Source: Zoogloeaceae bacterium
GTDB lineage: Bacteria; Pseudomonadota; Gammaproteobacteria; Burkholderiales; Rhodocyclaceae
Length of the DNA: 64,000 nt
Direction: 5' to 3'
NCBI GenBank assembly: GCA_024235635.1
Contig: JACKMA010000001.1
Location: 558,001-622,000 of the forward strand
The notes under the pieces: model-generated
Databases searched by the model: none
Told to the model about the DNA's origin: nothing
Seen by the model: the letters and a program-made list of their open reading frames with translations, nothing else
Program-made: the position numbers and the translations under genes
In this document: positions 8,921-17,222 of the stretch, piece after piece
How the letters are laid out: the number at the start of each line of letters is the position of its first letter
How positions within the stretch are numbered: the first letter of the stretch is position 1

Positions 8921-10231
8921 ATGCTCCGCGCCGTGGACAGACCTGACGCACGCGCCATCTTCGGCGCCCGAGCCTGGTTGCTGCTGATCGCTGCAATCGC
9001 CTGCGCGGCCGGGCTGTTCGTGCTCGTCTTCGGCACCATCCGCCCGGCGCCACCCAATCGCGTCACCATGCTGACCGGCGCGGACGGCGGCGCCTACCGT
9101 CACTTTGCCGAGCGCTACCGCAGCGCATTGCAGGCTCAAGGCATCGAACTGGTGCTGATCCCGAGTTCGGGGTCGATCGAGAACCTGCGGCGGATCAAGA
9201 CCGACGACGACATCGATCTCGCGTTGATCCAGGGCGGCATCGCCAACGAGCCGGATTCCAACGATCTGGTCCAGTTGGGCAGCATGTTCCCGGAACCGCT
9301 GTGGATCTTCCATCGTGGCAGCGATGCTTCCGGGCGACTCGACGCCCTCGCCGAGCGACGGATAGCAATCGGTCCACCCGGCAGCGGTACCCAGCTGATG
9401 GCCTTGCAGATCCTAGGCGCCAGCGGCATTCCGATCGATTCCGGGCGACTGATGGCGGTCGGCGGCAACGAGGCGGCGCAGATGCTCCGCGACGAAGACG
9501 TCGACGTCGCCCTGTTCGTTTCCGCAATACAGGGGCCTACGGTCAAGGCCCTGCTCGCAGAGCGGTCGTTGCGGCTGTTCGACCTGGCCCTGGTCGAAGC
9601 GTACAAAGCACGATTTCACCATCTCGACGTTCTGGAAATGCCCGCCGGCACGCTCGATCTGGTTGATCTCAGACCTGCGCACAGGATCCATCTGCTCGGA
9701 ACCTCGGCGGTGCTGGTGGCCCGGCGCGAGCTTCACCCGGCCGTCGTCAGTCTGCTGATGCAGATCGGGCGCGACATCCACGGCGACGAAGACCTGTTCC
9801 AGGCCCGCGGAGAATACCCGTCGGTGCGCGACAGCGGCTTGCCGCTGTCCGCCCAGGCCCGACGCTTCTACGATTCGGGCCCGCCATTCCTTCAGCGCTA
9901 CCTGCCGTTTTGGCTCGCGGTCATGGTGGACCGCCTGCTGGTCGCACTACTGCCGACGCTGGCCCTGCTGATTCCGCTGCTGCGGATCGCGCCGCCGATC
10001 TACGCATGGCGCATGCGGGCACGCATCTATCGCTGGTACGGCGAGCTCAAGTTCCTCGAAGCACAGATCCGCAGCAGGCCCGCGACCGAGCACCAAGCAT
10101 TGCTCGAAAGATTGAACGAAATCGAGGAGGCCGCCAACCGGGCCAAAGTGCCGCTCGCCTATGCCAACGAACTCTATACGCTGCGCGAGCATGTGGCACT
10201 GGTTCGACGCGAGGCCCATCCCGCGCCTTGA
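8921..10231 (+). CDS. TAXI-family solute-binding protein with two membrane anchors
   Basis: The 436-residue protein has a membrane helix at about residues 17-38, a periplasmic TAXI domain (MLTGADGGAYRHFAERY, then PSSGSIENLRRI and IGPPGSGTQL), a second helix near residues 325-350, and a cytoplasmic tail rich in charged helices. TAXI proteins normally deliver solutes to TRAP permeases, but no TRAP permease gene is adjacent. The double anchoring implies a fixed sensor or scaffold, or a receptor for a permease encoded elsewhere. The ligand is unknown. A terminator for the convergent tRNA cluster lies 16 bases past the stop. Confidence 0.82.
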   Translation: MLRAVDRPDARAIFGARAWLLLIAAIACAAGLFVLVFGTIRPAPPNRVTMLTGADGGAYRHFAERYRSALQAQGIELVLIPSSGSIENLRRIKTDDDIDLALIQGGIANEPDSNDLVQLGSMFPEPLWIFHRGSDASGRLDALAERRIAIGPPGSGTQLMALQILGASGIPIDSGRLMAVGGNEAAQMLRDEDVDVALFVSAIQGPTVKALLAERSLRLFDLALVEAYKARFHHLDVLEMPAGTLDLVDLRPAHRIHLLGTSAVLVARRELHPAVVSLLMQIGRDIHGDEDLFQARGEYPSVRDSGLPLSAQARRFYDSGPPFLQRYLPFWLAVMVDRLLVALLPTLALLIPLLRIAPPIYAWRMRARIYRWYGELKFLEAQIRSRPATEHQALLERLNEIEEAANRAKVPLAYANELYTLREHVALVRREAHPAP

Positions 10232-10246
10232 CACGGCGGTACAACG

Positions 10247-10272
10247 AAAAAAAGGGAAGCCGATGGCTTCCC
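10247..10272 (-). terminator. Rho-independent terminator of the tRNA cluster
   Basis: The stem GGGAAGCC/GGCTTCCC with a three-base loop is followed by seven T on the minus strand. It sits 12 bases past the last tRNA-Asp and also separates it from the convergent TAXI gene. Confidence 0.9.
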
Positions 10273-10283
10273 TTTCTCGAGTC

Positions 10284-10360
10284 TGGCGGAGTGGACGGGA
10301 CTCGAACCCGCGACCCCCGGCGTGACAGGCCGGTATTCTAACCAACTGAACTACCACTCC
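10284..10360 (-). tRNA. tRNA-Asp (GTC), copy nearest the terminator
   Basis: The 77-base tRNA has acceptor stem GGAGTGG/CCACTCC with encoded CCA and anticodon loop CTGTCAC (GTC). It is identical in sequence to the copy at 10636-10712. Confidence 0.96.
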
Positions 10361-10396
10361 GTACTGCTACCGCTCGGCGCCGAAGCGCCACAAAAC

Positions 10397-10472
10397 TGGC
10401 GTCCCCACGGGGATTCGAACCCCGGTTACCGCCGTGAAAGGGCGATGTCCTAGGCCTCTAGACGATGGGGAC
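10397..10472 (-). tRNA. tRNA-Glu (TTC), second copy in transcription order
   Basis: The 76-base tRNA has acceptor stem GTCCCCA/TGGGGAC with encoded CCA and anticodon TTC within CCTTTCACG. It is identical to the copy at 10749-10824. Confidence 0.96.
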
Positions 10473-10476
10473 CTAG

Positions 10477-10552
<76 letters not shown>

Positions 10553-10565
10553 ACAACAGCCCAAA

Positions 10566-10594
10566 AGTATAGCCCACGAAGCCGCACTGCACAA
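10566..10594 (-). promoter_or_regulatory. internal promoter of the second Ala-Glu-Asp triplet
   Basis: In the 83-base gap between triplets the minus strand reads TTGTGC (10589-10594), 17 bases, then TATACT (10566-10571). The second triplet therefore probably has its own start in addition to read-through. Confidence 0.6.
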
Positions 10595-10635
10595 GCATAT
10601 CCGCCGCTGAGGCAGTGGTGAAACGCATCGAATTC

Positions 10636-10712
10636 TGGCGGAGTGGACGGGACTCGAACCCGCGACCCCCGGCGTGACAGGCCGGTATTCTAACCAACTG
10701 AACTACCACTCC
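10636..10712 (-). tRNA. tRNA-Asp (GTC), promoter-proximal copy
   Basis: This is an exact copy of the tRNA-Asp at 10284-10360, offset by 352 bases. Anticodon GTC, encoded CCA. Confidence 0.96.
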
Positions 10713-10748
10713 GTACTGCTACCGCCCGGCACCGAAGCGCCGCAAAGC

Positions 10749-10824
10749 TGGCGTCCCCACGGGGATTCGAACCCCGGTTACCGCCGTGAAAGGGCGATGT
10801 CCTAGGCCTCTAGACGATGGGGAC
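10749..10824 (-). tRNA. tRNA-Glu (TTC), promoter-proximal copy
   Basis: This is an exact copy of the tRNA-Glu at 10397-10472, again offset by 352 bases. Anticodon TTC, encoded CCA. Confidence 0.96.
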
Positions 10825-10828
10825 CTGG

Positions 10829-10904
<76 letters not shown>

Positions 10905-10921
10905 GACCGCAAGGAGCGCGA

Positions 10922-10950
10922 ATTATAGGTCCCGCCTCGCCCCCTGTAAA
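10922..10950 (-). promoter_or_regulatory. main promoter of the tRNA cluster
   Basis: On the minus strand TTTACA (10945-10950) is followed after exactly 17 bases by a perfect TATAAT (10922-10927) and a GCGC-containing discriminator. The start point would be about ten bases before the first tRNA-Ala. Confidence 0.85.
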
Positions 10951-11015
10951 CACTTGCGTGGCAAGCCCGTCAGCGCCCTCTTTTCGCGGCGCAGCAATCC
11001 TGTAAACCGGCGCGG

Positions 11016-12431
11016 CTACAGGAACTTGCCCGGATTCATCAGTCCGTCGGGATCGAACGCCCGCTTGATCGCCCGCATCATTTCGTCCTCGATAGGAGAC
11101 CGGTAGCGCAGAATCTCCTCGCGCTTGAGTTGGCCCAGGCCGTGCTCCGCCGATATCGAGCCACCACTGGCGGCAACGCGATCATGAACGATGCGATTGG
11201 CCTCGGCGGTACGGGCGATCACCAGATCGTTGCCCTGCCTGTGCCGCGATGACAGGTTGTAATGCAGGTTGCCGTCGCCGAGATGCCCGAACACGACGAG
11301 ACGCAGGTCGTCAAAGTTCGCTTCCAGTTCGCGCTTGGCATCCGCCAGAAAGTCGTCCATGGCTGCGAGCGGCAGGGAGATATCGTGCTTGATGCTGAAT
11401 CCCTCGATCCGCTGCGCTTCCGAGATGTTCTCGCGCAGCTGCCACAGGGCCTCGGCCTGGGCTTCGCTGCGAGCGATGGCCGCATCGACCACGAGCCCTG
11501 CCTCCATGCCATCCGCCAACAGGGATTCGATCGACTCGCAATGGGATTCCGCGGATTCCTGGCCGGCAAGTTCGATCAACACGTTCCAGGCGGCGGTCGT
11601 CGCCAGCGGTGAGCGGGTTCCCGGTATGTGGCGCAAAACCAGCTCGAGCGCGCTGTCGCCGACCAACTCGAACGCATTGAGCGCGGCACCGCAACGAGCG
11701 CTTGCGAGCTGGAACAGATCGATCGCATGGCTCGTATCCCGGACCGTAGCCCAGGCGACCGCCCGGCCGCGCGGCCGCGGGAAGAGCTTGAGCACCGCGG
11801 CGGTCACGATGCCGAGACTTCCCTCGGCACCGATGAACAGGTGCTTCAGATCATAGCCGGTATTGTCCTTTCGCAGCTGCCTCATGCCATTCCACACACG
11901 ACCGTCCGGCAGCACCACCTCGACGCCGAGGACGAGGTCACGCATGTTGCCGTAGCGCAGCACGTGGACCCCGCCGGCGTTGGTGGACAGATTGCCACCG
12001 ATCTGGCAGCTGCCTTCGGACGCCAGCGACAGCGGGAACAGGCAGTCCCGATCGGCCGCCGCCTGCTGCACCGAGGCCAGCGTGCACCCGGCGTCGACCG
12101 CGAGCGACCGGTTCATGCGATCGAATCGGCGGATGCGGTTCATGCGCTCGAGCGACACCACGACCTCGCGTCCTCCGGCGTGCGGCGTCGCACCGCCGCA
12201 CAGACCGGTGTTCCCGCCCTGGGGCACGATGGCGACACCCAGATCGCGACAACGCGACACCAGCGCCGAGACCTCTTCGGTCGAGGCAGGGCGCACCACC
12301 GCGCGGGCCTGGCCGCGGTAGCGTCCGCGCCAGTCCTCCTCATAGCGCGCCATGTCGGCCGGCGCCAGCAGCACATGAGGCGTACCGACGATCTCGGCCA
12401 GCACGGACGGTAGGTTCGGATCCTCGTGCAT
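11016..12431 (-). CDS. FAD-linked D-2-hydroxyacid dehydrogenase (GlcD-like)
   Basis: This 471-residue flavoprotein has an N-terminal PCMH-type FAD-binding domain (VVRPASTEEV, then PQGGNTGLCGGATP; LSTNAGGVHVLRYGNMRD) and a C-terminal cap domain with GHLGDGNLHYN and EHGLGQLKR, ending MNPGKF. It resembles the D-lactate, D-2-hydroxyglutarate and glycolate dehydrogenase group that passes electrons to quinones. It is a single-subunit form: no glcE or glcF neighbours are present. The exact substrate cannot be read from sequence; a D-2-hydroxyglutarate or D-lactate role is most likely. Confidence 0.88.
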   Translation of the reverse strand: MHEDPNLPSVLAEIVGTPHVLLAPADMARYEEDWRGRYRGQARAVVRPASTEEVSALVSRCRDLGVAIVPQGGNTGLCGGATPHAGGREVVVSLERMNRIRRFDRMNRSLAVDAGCTLASVQQAAADRDCLFPLSLASEGSCQIGGNLSTNAGGVHVLRYGNMRDLVLGVEVVLPDGRVWNGMRQLRKDNTGYDLKHLFIGAEGSLGIVTAAVLKLFPRPRGRAVAWATVRDTSHAIDLFQLASARCGAALNAFELVGDSALELVLRHIPGTRSPLATTAAWNVLIELAGQESAESHCESIESLLADGMEAGLVVDAAIARSEAQAEALWQLRENISEAQRIEGFSIKHDISLPLAAMDDFLADAKRELEANFDDLRLVVFGHLGDGNLHYNLSSRHRQGNDLVIARTAEANRIVHDRVAASGGSISAEHGLGQLKREEILRYRSPIEDEMMRAIKRAFDPDGLMNPGKFL

Positions 12432-12440
12432 GCCGGCTCC

Positions 12441-13361
12441 TCAGCTGTGTTCGAGCGCGAACCGGATCGCCGGCAGCATGCGCTGCACTGCCGCCTCGCC
12501 TTCGGCGATGGCCTCGCGCCCTCGATGGTAGTCCATCATGCCGATCTGGCCGACCCGAGGCGACAGCAGGACATCGGCCGGTTCACCGGCGAGCCGGCTG
12601 CGCGCAATGCGGACCTGCATGATGTTGATGCTGGTGCTCATCACGCCGACCAGCGACGGCAGGTTTTCCTCTCGACGCACGGGCTCCGCCTCGACGCCGC
12701 CGGCGACACCGAAGCGCAACAGCAGGCGCCGGATCCAGCCCGGCTCGTCGGCGTCCTCTTCGACCGGCTCGACCCCTGCGCGGCGCCAGGCGCGGCCGAT
12801 CAGTTCGGAGCCGAGGTCGACCGCAATGACGATGTCGGCGCCCAATGCCCGGCAAAGCGAGACCGGCACCGGGTTGACCAGGCCCCCGTCCACCAGCAGA
12901 CGTCCGTCGTGGACCACCGGTGTCAGCAAGCCCGGCAGCGCGATCGACGCCCGCACGGCATCGGCCACACCGCCTTCCCGCAGCCACACCTCGCGACCGG
13001 TGAACAGATCGGTCGCGACACAGGCGAACGGCAAATCCAGCTGGTCGAAGCTGGTGTCGATGAAGTTCTTCGAGAAGAATTCCATCAACCGTCCGCCCCT
13101 GATCAGCCCACTGCGAAGGCTGACGTCGAGCAGCGACAGCACGTCCTGCCAGCCCAGGCTCTCGACCCAGTCTCCGAGCTTGTCGAGGTCGCCCGCGGCC
13201 GCCGCAGCGCCGACGAAGGCACCGATCGAGCAACCGCAGATCAGATCCGGCTGTATGCCTTCGGCCGCCAACGCGCGCAACACGCCAAGGTGCGCCCAGC
13301 CCCTGGCGGAGCCGCTGCCCAGCGCCAGACCGATGCGCGGGCCGCAAGCCTTGGCCTTCAT
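12441..13361 (-). CDS. patatin-like phospholipase (RssA-like)
   Basis: The protein is an acyl hydrolase of the bacterial patatin family with a Ser-Asp dyad. It shows the oxyanion motif GSGSARG, the nucleophile elbow GCSIG and the Asp in VDGGLVNP. The length is 306 residues from the ATG at 13361, which leaves the usual short leader before RIGLALGSG. An alternative start at 13397 would overlap the rimO stop by about 29 bases and has no clear ribosome site. The family includes RssA, of unknown substrate. It probably shares a transcript with rimO. Confidence 0.88.
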   Translation of the reverse strand: MKAKACGPRIGLALGSGSARGWAHLGVLRALAAEGIQPDLICGCSIGAFVGAAAAAGDLDKLGDWVESLGWQDVLSLLDVSLRSGLIRGGRLMEFFSKNFIDTSFDQLDLPFACVATDLFTGREVWLREGGVADAVRASIALPGLLTPVVHDGRLLVDGGLVNPVPVSLCRALGADIVIAVDLGSELIGRAWRRAGVEPVEEDADEPGWIRRLLLRFGVAGGVEAEPVRREENLPSLVGVMSTSINIMQVRIARSRLAGEPADVLLSPRVGQIGMMDYHRGREAIAEGEAAVQRMLPAIRFALEHS

Positions 13362-13368
13362 CACGGCA

Positions 13369-14685
13369 TCATCCGATCCGCTCTGCATAGAGGTCATGAA
13401 CGTCGCAATCGGTGATTCGAACGTCCACCCATTCCCCCACGTCGATGCCTTCCGCGTCGGGCACGATCACCATGCCATCGATCTCCGGCGCCTCGCCGGC
13501 ACTGCGTCCGTAGGCGCCGTCGTCGTCGACTTCGTCGATCAGTATCGAATATCGCCGGCCGATGCGCGCCTCGAGACGTTGTGTCGAGATGTCCTCCTGG
13601 AATTCCATCAGCCGCTGCCGCCGCTCCTCGGCGAGTTCGGCGGGGACTGGATCGGGCAACTCGTTGGCGCTCGCCCCTTCGACCGGCGAATAGGCGAAGG
13701 CGCCGACGCGATCGAGCCCGGCCTCGCCGAGAAATGCCAGAAGGGCCTCGAAATCTTCGTCGGTCTCGCCGGGGAAGCCGGTGATGAAGGTACTTCGGAT
13801 GGCGATGTCCGGACAGATCTGCCGCCATGCGCGGATCCGCTCCAAAACGTTTTCGCTGCTCGCCGGGCGCTTCATCAGCTTCAGGATGCGAGGGCTGGCG
13901 TGCTGGAACGGCACGTCCAGATACGGCAACAGCTTGCCTTCGGCCATCAGTGGAACCAGTGCATCGACACTCGGATAGGGATAGACATAGTGCAGTCGCA
14001 CCCAGACACCCATCGAGCCGAGCGCCTCGCACAGTTCGTGCAGCCGGGTCCTGATCGGCCGCCCGCCCCAGAAGCCGGTGCGGTAGCCCAGGTCCACGCC
14101 GTATGCACTGGTGTCCTGCGAGATCACCAGCAGCTCGCGCACGCCGGCCTCGACCAGCTTCTCGGCTTCGCGCAGCACGTCGCCGATTGGTCGGCTGACC
14201 AGATCGCCGCGCATCGACGGGATGATGCAGAAGCTGCAGCGATGGTTGCAGCCCTCGGATATCTTCAGATAGGCGTAGTGGTCGGGCGTGAGCCGGATTC
14301 CCTGCGGCGGCACCAGATCGACGAACGGGTCGTGCGGCTTGGGCAAGTGGCGGTGGATCGACTGCATCACCTGCTCGGTCGCGTGCGGACCGGTGACCTC
14401 GAGCACGTGTGGGTGAGCCGCCAGTACGACATCGTCGCGGGCGCCCAGGCAACCGGTGACAATGACCCGCCCGTTTTCCGCCAGCGCCTCCCCGATCGCA
14501 TCGAGCGATTCCTCGACCGCGGCATCGATGAAGCCGCAGGTATTGACGACGACCAGATCGGCACCTTCGTAGTCGGCAGAGATGGCGTAGCCTTCGGCCC
14601 GCAGGCGGGTGAGGATGCGCTCGGAATCGACCGTGGCCTTCGGGCAGCCGAGTGATACGAATCCGACACTTGGGGTTTGCGACAT
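13369..14685 (-). CDS. rimO: ribosomal protein S12 methylthiotransferase RimO
   Basis: RimO adds a methylthio group to Asp89 of ribosomal protein S12. The 438 residues comprise an N-terminal UPF0004 domain with cluster ligands Cys14, Cys50 and Cys79, a radical SAM domain with CX3CX2C at Cys146, Cys150 and Cys153 (EGCNHRCSFC), and a C-terminal TRAM domain from about residue 370. Both clusters are intact, so the enzyme should be active. The opening VGFVSLGCPKA motif separates RimO from the tRNA-modifying MiaB. Confidence 0.96.
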   Translation of the reverse strand: MSQTPSVGFVSLGCPKATVDSERILTRLRAEGYAISADYEGADLVVVNTCGFIDAAVEESLDAIGEALAENGRVIVTGCLGARDDVVLAAHPHVLEVTGPHATEQVMQSIHRHLPKPHDPFVDLVPPQGIRLTPDHYAYLKISEGCNHRCSFCIIPSMRGDLVSRPIGDVLREAEKLVEAGVRELLVISQDTSAYGVDLGYRTGFWGGRPIRTRLHELCEALGSMGVWVRLHYVYPYPSVDALVPLMAEGKLLPYLDVPFQHASPRILKLMKRPASSENVLERIRAWRQICPDIAIRSTFITGFPGETDEDFEALLAFLGEAGLDRVGAFAYSPVEGASANELPDPVPAELAEERRQRLMEFQEDISTQRLEARIGRRYSILIDEVDDDGAYGRSAGEAPEIDGMVIVPDAEGIDVGEWVDVRITDCDVHDLYAERIG

Positions 14686-14749
14686 GGCTAATCCAAACGA
14701 AACGGGCCGCGAATGCGACCCGGAAACATCACTGAAGCGCTGCGAAGGT

Positions 14750-15346
14750 CTACTTCTTGCCGCCGGCAGACTTCTCCTGGCCCTTCGGTGCTTCGGCCTC
14801 GCCCTCGCCCGCCTTGAAGTTCGGGAACTGGAAGCCCGAGAAGATGTTGCGGGTCTGGTTCTCGATCTGTTCCTGCATCTGCATGAACATCTTCTTGCTC
14901 TGTTCGGTATAGGCGCCCATCAGGCTCTGCATCGCCGGGCCCTGGAAGTTGAGGAACTGGGCCCAGAGATCCTGGCTGATCGGGCTGTTCTCGCCGTAGA
15001 TCGACTTGGCCTGGTCCTGCAGCTTCTGCTGCATGTCGGTGAACGCCTTGATGTTGTTCTCCAGGTACTTGCCCATCATGCCCTGCATCGCATTGCCGTA
15101 GAAACGGATCATGTGCGCGAGCAGATCGCTGGTGAACATCGGCGCGCCGCCGGCCTCCTCCTCGAGAATGATCTGCAACAGGATGCTGCGGGTGAGATCC
15201 TCGCCGGTCTTGGCGTCCACCACCTGAAACTCCTCGTGGCCCAGGACCAGTTCCTTGACGTCGGACAGCGTGATGTACGAACTCGTCTTGGTGTCGTACA
15301 GCCGTCGGTTCGGGTACTTCTTGATCAGGCGCAGTTGCTCAGCCAT
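14750..15346 (-). CDS. phaR: polyhydroxyalkanoate synthesis repressor PhaR
   Basis: PhaR represses phasin and PHA genes and is released when it binds PHA granules. The 198-residue protein opens with the conserved DNA-binding domain (LIKKYPNRRLYDTKTSSYI, then TLSDVKELV). A PHB-accumulation regulatory segment follows, and the C-terminal half is rich in Met and Gln, as expected for granule contact. The ATG at 15346 sits nine bases after AGGAG, whereas the GTG at 15352 is too close. It is the promoter-distal gene of the pha cluster, behind its own -10 TATAAT (15391-15396) and a terminator. Confidence 0.93.
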   Translation of the reverse strand: MAEQLRLIKKYPNRRLYDTKTSSYITLSDVKELVLGHEEFQVVDAKTGEDLTRSILLQIILEEEAGGAPMFTSDLLAHMIRFYGNAMQGMMGKYLENNIKAFTDMQQKLQDQAKSIYGENSPISQDLWAQFLNFQGPAMQSLMGAYTEQSKKMFMQMQEQIENQTRNIFSGFQFPNFKAGEGEAEAPKGQEKSAGGKK

Positions 15347-15390
15347 ATCCACAATCTCCTCGGTGCGGGCGTACTCGCCTCTCCGGGCGA

Positions 15391-15396
15391 ATTATA
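15391..15396 (-). promoter_or_regulatory. -10 element ahead of phaR
   Basis: A perfect TATAAT on the minus strand lies about 45 bases ahead of phaR, just past the phaB terminator. The -35 region is poor. A PhaR operator may overlap here because family members autoregulate, but none could be defined. Confidence 0.5.
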
Positions 15397-15407
15397 CCGC
15401 GATGCGC

Positions 15408-15434
15408 AAATAATAACCCCGCCTCGAGGCGGGG
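15408..15434 (-). terminator. terminator between phaB and phaR
   Basis: The stem CCCCGCC/GGCGGGG with a TCGA loop is followed on the minus strand by TTATTATTTG. It separates the phaC-phaB-phaB transcript from phaR. Confidence 0.75.
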
Positions 15435-15477
15435 CTTATCAAAACTTCATCACGCCGTGCACAATCGCTGACGGCAA

Positions 15478-16218
15478 TCAGCTCATGTGCAATCCGCCGT
15501 TGATGTTCAGCGTCGCGCCGGTCATGTAGCCGGCGAGTTCCGACGACAGGTACGAACACAGCGCGCCGATCTCATCGGGTTTGCCGAGACGCTTCATCGG
15601 TACGGTGTCGACGATGCCCTGCCGCACGTCTTCCCGGATCGCCATGACCATCTCGGTGCCGATGTAACCCGGTGCCACTGCATTGACCGTGACGCCCTTG
15701 CTCGCCAGTTCCTGTGCGAGCGCCTTGGTGAAACCGATGCATCCGGCCTTGGCGGCGGAATAGTTGGTCTGGCCGGCCTGGCCCTTGACGCCATTCACCG
15801 ACGAGATGTTGACGATCCGACCCCAGCCGCGCTCGGCCATCTTCGGCGAGACTTGCTGGGTGACATTGAACAGGCTGTCGAGGTTGGTCGCGATCACCGC
15901 GTCCCACTGGCCCTTCTCCATCTTCGGGAAGAACTTGTCACGCGTGATACCGGCATTGTTGATCAGTACGTCGACCTGGCCGACCTCGGCTTCGACCTTC
16001 TCGATCATGGCCTTGCACGAATCGAAATCGGCCACATCGCCTTCGGCCGCGACGAAGTCGAATCCGAGTTCCTTCTGCTGGGCGAGCCATTCATCTTTCT
16101 GCGGGAAACCGGGCAGGCAGTTGGCCACGACCTTCATGCCGTCCTTGGCGAGCGACTGACAGATTGCAGTGCCGAGGCCACCCATGGCACCGGTGACGAG
16201 TGCGACTTTCTGAGTCAT
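15478..16218 (-). CDS. phaB: acetoacetyl-CoA reductase, first paralogue
   Basis: This short-chain dehydrogenase reduces acetoacetyl-CoA to (R)-3-hydroxybutyryl-CoA with NADPH for PHA synthesis. The 246 residues show the cofactor motif TGAMGGLG, NNAGITRD, the catalytic Ser in NISSVNG and the Tyr-Lys pair in NYSAAKAG. The ATG at 16218 lies six bases from AAGGA; the ATG at 16224 abuts it. It is the same length as, and clearly paralogous to, the gene at 16406. The 187-base gap upstream carries a run of A and could hold a separate promoter. Confidence 0.93.
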   Translation of the reverse strand: MTQKVALVTGAMGGLGTAICQSLAKDGMKVVANCLPGFPQKDEWLAQQKELGFDFVAAEGDVADFDSCKAMIEKVEAEVGQVDVLINNAGITRDKFFPKMEKGQWDAVIATNLDSLFNVTQQVSPKMAERGWGRIVNISSVNGVKGQAGQTNYSAAKAGCIGFTKALAQELASKGVTVNAVAPGYIGTEMVMAIREDVRQGIVDTVPMKRLGKPDEIGALCSYLSSELAGYMTGATLNINGGLHMS

Positions 16219-16405
16219 CTTCATTCCTTACGCAGCGAGTAGTTATGAGCATGCGGGCGCCGCCCCGCTATCGGCACCCCTCTTATCGAAGGATTCCGCG
16301 CTGCAGGAGACGAGGGATGGCCCCCGCGCGCCGGCCGATTATAAACAAAATCCTTCAAGACATGATGCGGCGCAAAAAAATACTCGACCTACCCCTTGCG
16401 CCAAC

Positions 16406-17146
16406 TCAGAACATGTGCTGACCACCGTTGATCGAAATGTTGGCCCCGGTCACGAACGCGGCCTCCTCGGAGCACAGATAGGCGATCAGGCCCGCAATCT
16501 CTTCCGGCTTGCCGAGCCGGTTCATCGGAATCTGCGGCAGGATCTTCGAATCGAGCACCTCGCGCGGAATCGACAACACCATCTTGGTACCGATGTAGCC
16601 GGGCGAGATCGTGTTGACCGTGACCCCCGACCGTGCCACCTCGAGCGCCAGCGACTTGGTGAAGCCGTGCATGCCCGCCTTCGCGGCCGCATAGTTGGTC
16701 TGACCGAACGCGCCCTTGATGCCGTTGAGTGACGATACGTTCACGATTCGTCCCCACTTGCGCTCGACCATGCCGTCGAGAACCTGCTTGGTGGTGTTGA
16801 ACACGCTGTCGAGGTTGGTCCGGATCACCGCATCCCAGTCCGCCTTGGTCATCCGCTTGAACGTCATGTCACGGGTAATGCCGGCATTGTTGACCAGCAC
16901 GTCGACCGGCCCGACGTCACTGGTGACCGACTCGAAGCAGGCCTTGCAGGAATCGAAGTCCGCGACGTCGCATTCGGCGCCGCGGAAGCCATAGCCCATG
17001 TTGTTCATGTTGGTCAGCCACTCGCCAGCCTTCGTGCTGCCGGGCGAATAGGTCGTGACCACCTTGTAGCCGAGCGCCGCGAGCTTGATGCAGATGGCCT
17101 CTCCGAGACCGCCCATGCCACCGGTGACTAATGCCAGACGCGCCAT
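16406..17146 (-). CDS. phaB: acetoacetyl-CoA reductase, second paralogue
   Basis: This 246-residue short-chain dehydrogenase has TGGMGGLG, NNAGITRD, NVSSLNG and the catalytic NYAAAKAG. It shares overall layout with the neighbouring phaB but differs across the substrate loop (SIPREVLDSKILPQIPMNRL against AIREDVRQGIVDTVPMKRL). The two may differ in cofactor or in acyl-chain preference. A strong ribosome site (GGAGGGAGGAGAG) precedes the ATG. It lies 76 bases downstream of phaC, with a long hairpin in between. Confidence 0.92.
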   Translation of the reverse strand: MARLALVTGGMGGLGEAICIKLAALGYKVVTTYSPGSTKAGEWLTNMNNMGYGFRGAECDVADFDSCKACFESVTSDVGPVDVLVNNAGITRDMTFKRMTKADWDAVIRTNLDSVFNTTKQVLDGMVERKWGRIVNVSSLNGIKGAFGQTNYAAAKAGMHGFTKSLALEVARSGVTVNTISPGYIGTKMVLSIPREVLDSKILPQIPMNRLGKPEEIAGLIAYLCSEEAAFVTGANISINGGQHMF

Positions 17147-17167
17147 ATCTCTCCTCCCTCCGCAAAA

Positions 17168-17207
17168 TGCCTGCGGTCGCCGGAGTCGATCCGATCGACC
17201 GCAGGCA
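17168..17207 (-). terminator. intercistronic hairpin between phaC and phaB
   Basis: A perfect 12-base-pair stem (TGCCTGCGGTCG with its complement, 16-base loop) follows the phaC stop and is succeeded on the minus strand by only TTTTG. It may act as a partial terminator or as an mRNA-stabilising element that sets the ratio of synthase to reductase. Confidence 0.55.
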
Positions 17208-17222
17208 CCGTTGATCGGCCGT

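Noticed and set aside
12538..14655. 705-codon open frame antisense to rimO and the patatin gene
   Set aside because: It is a high-GC shadow of two clear genes on the other strand, with no family similarity.
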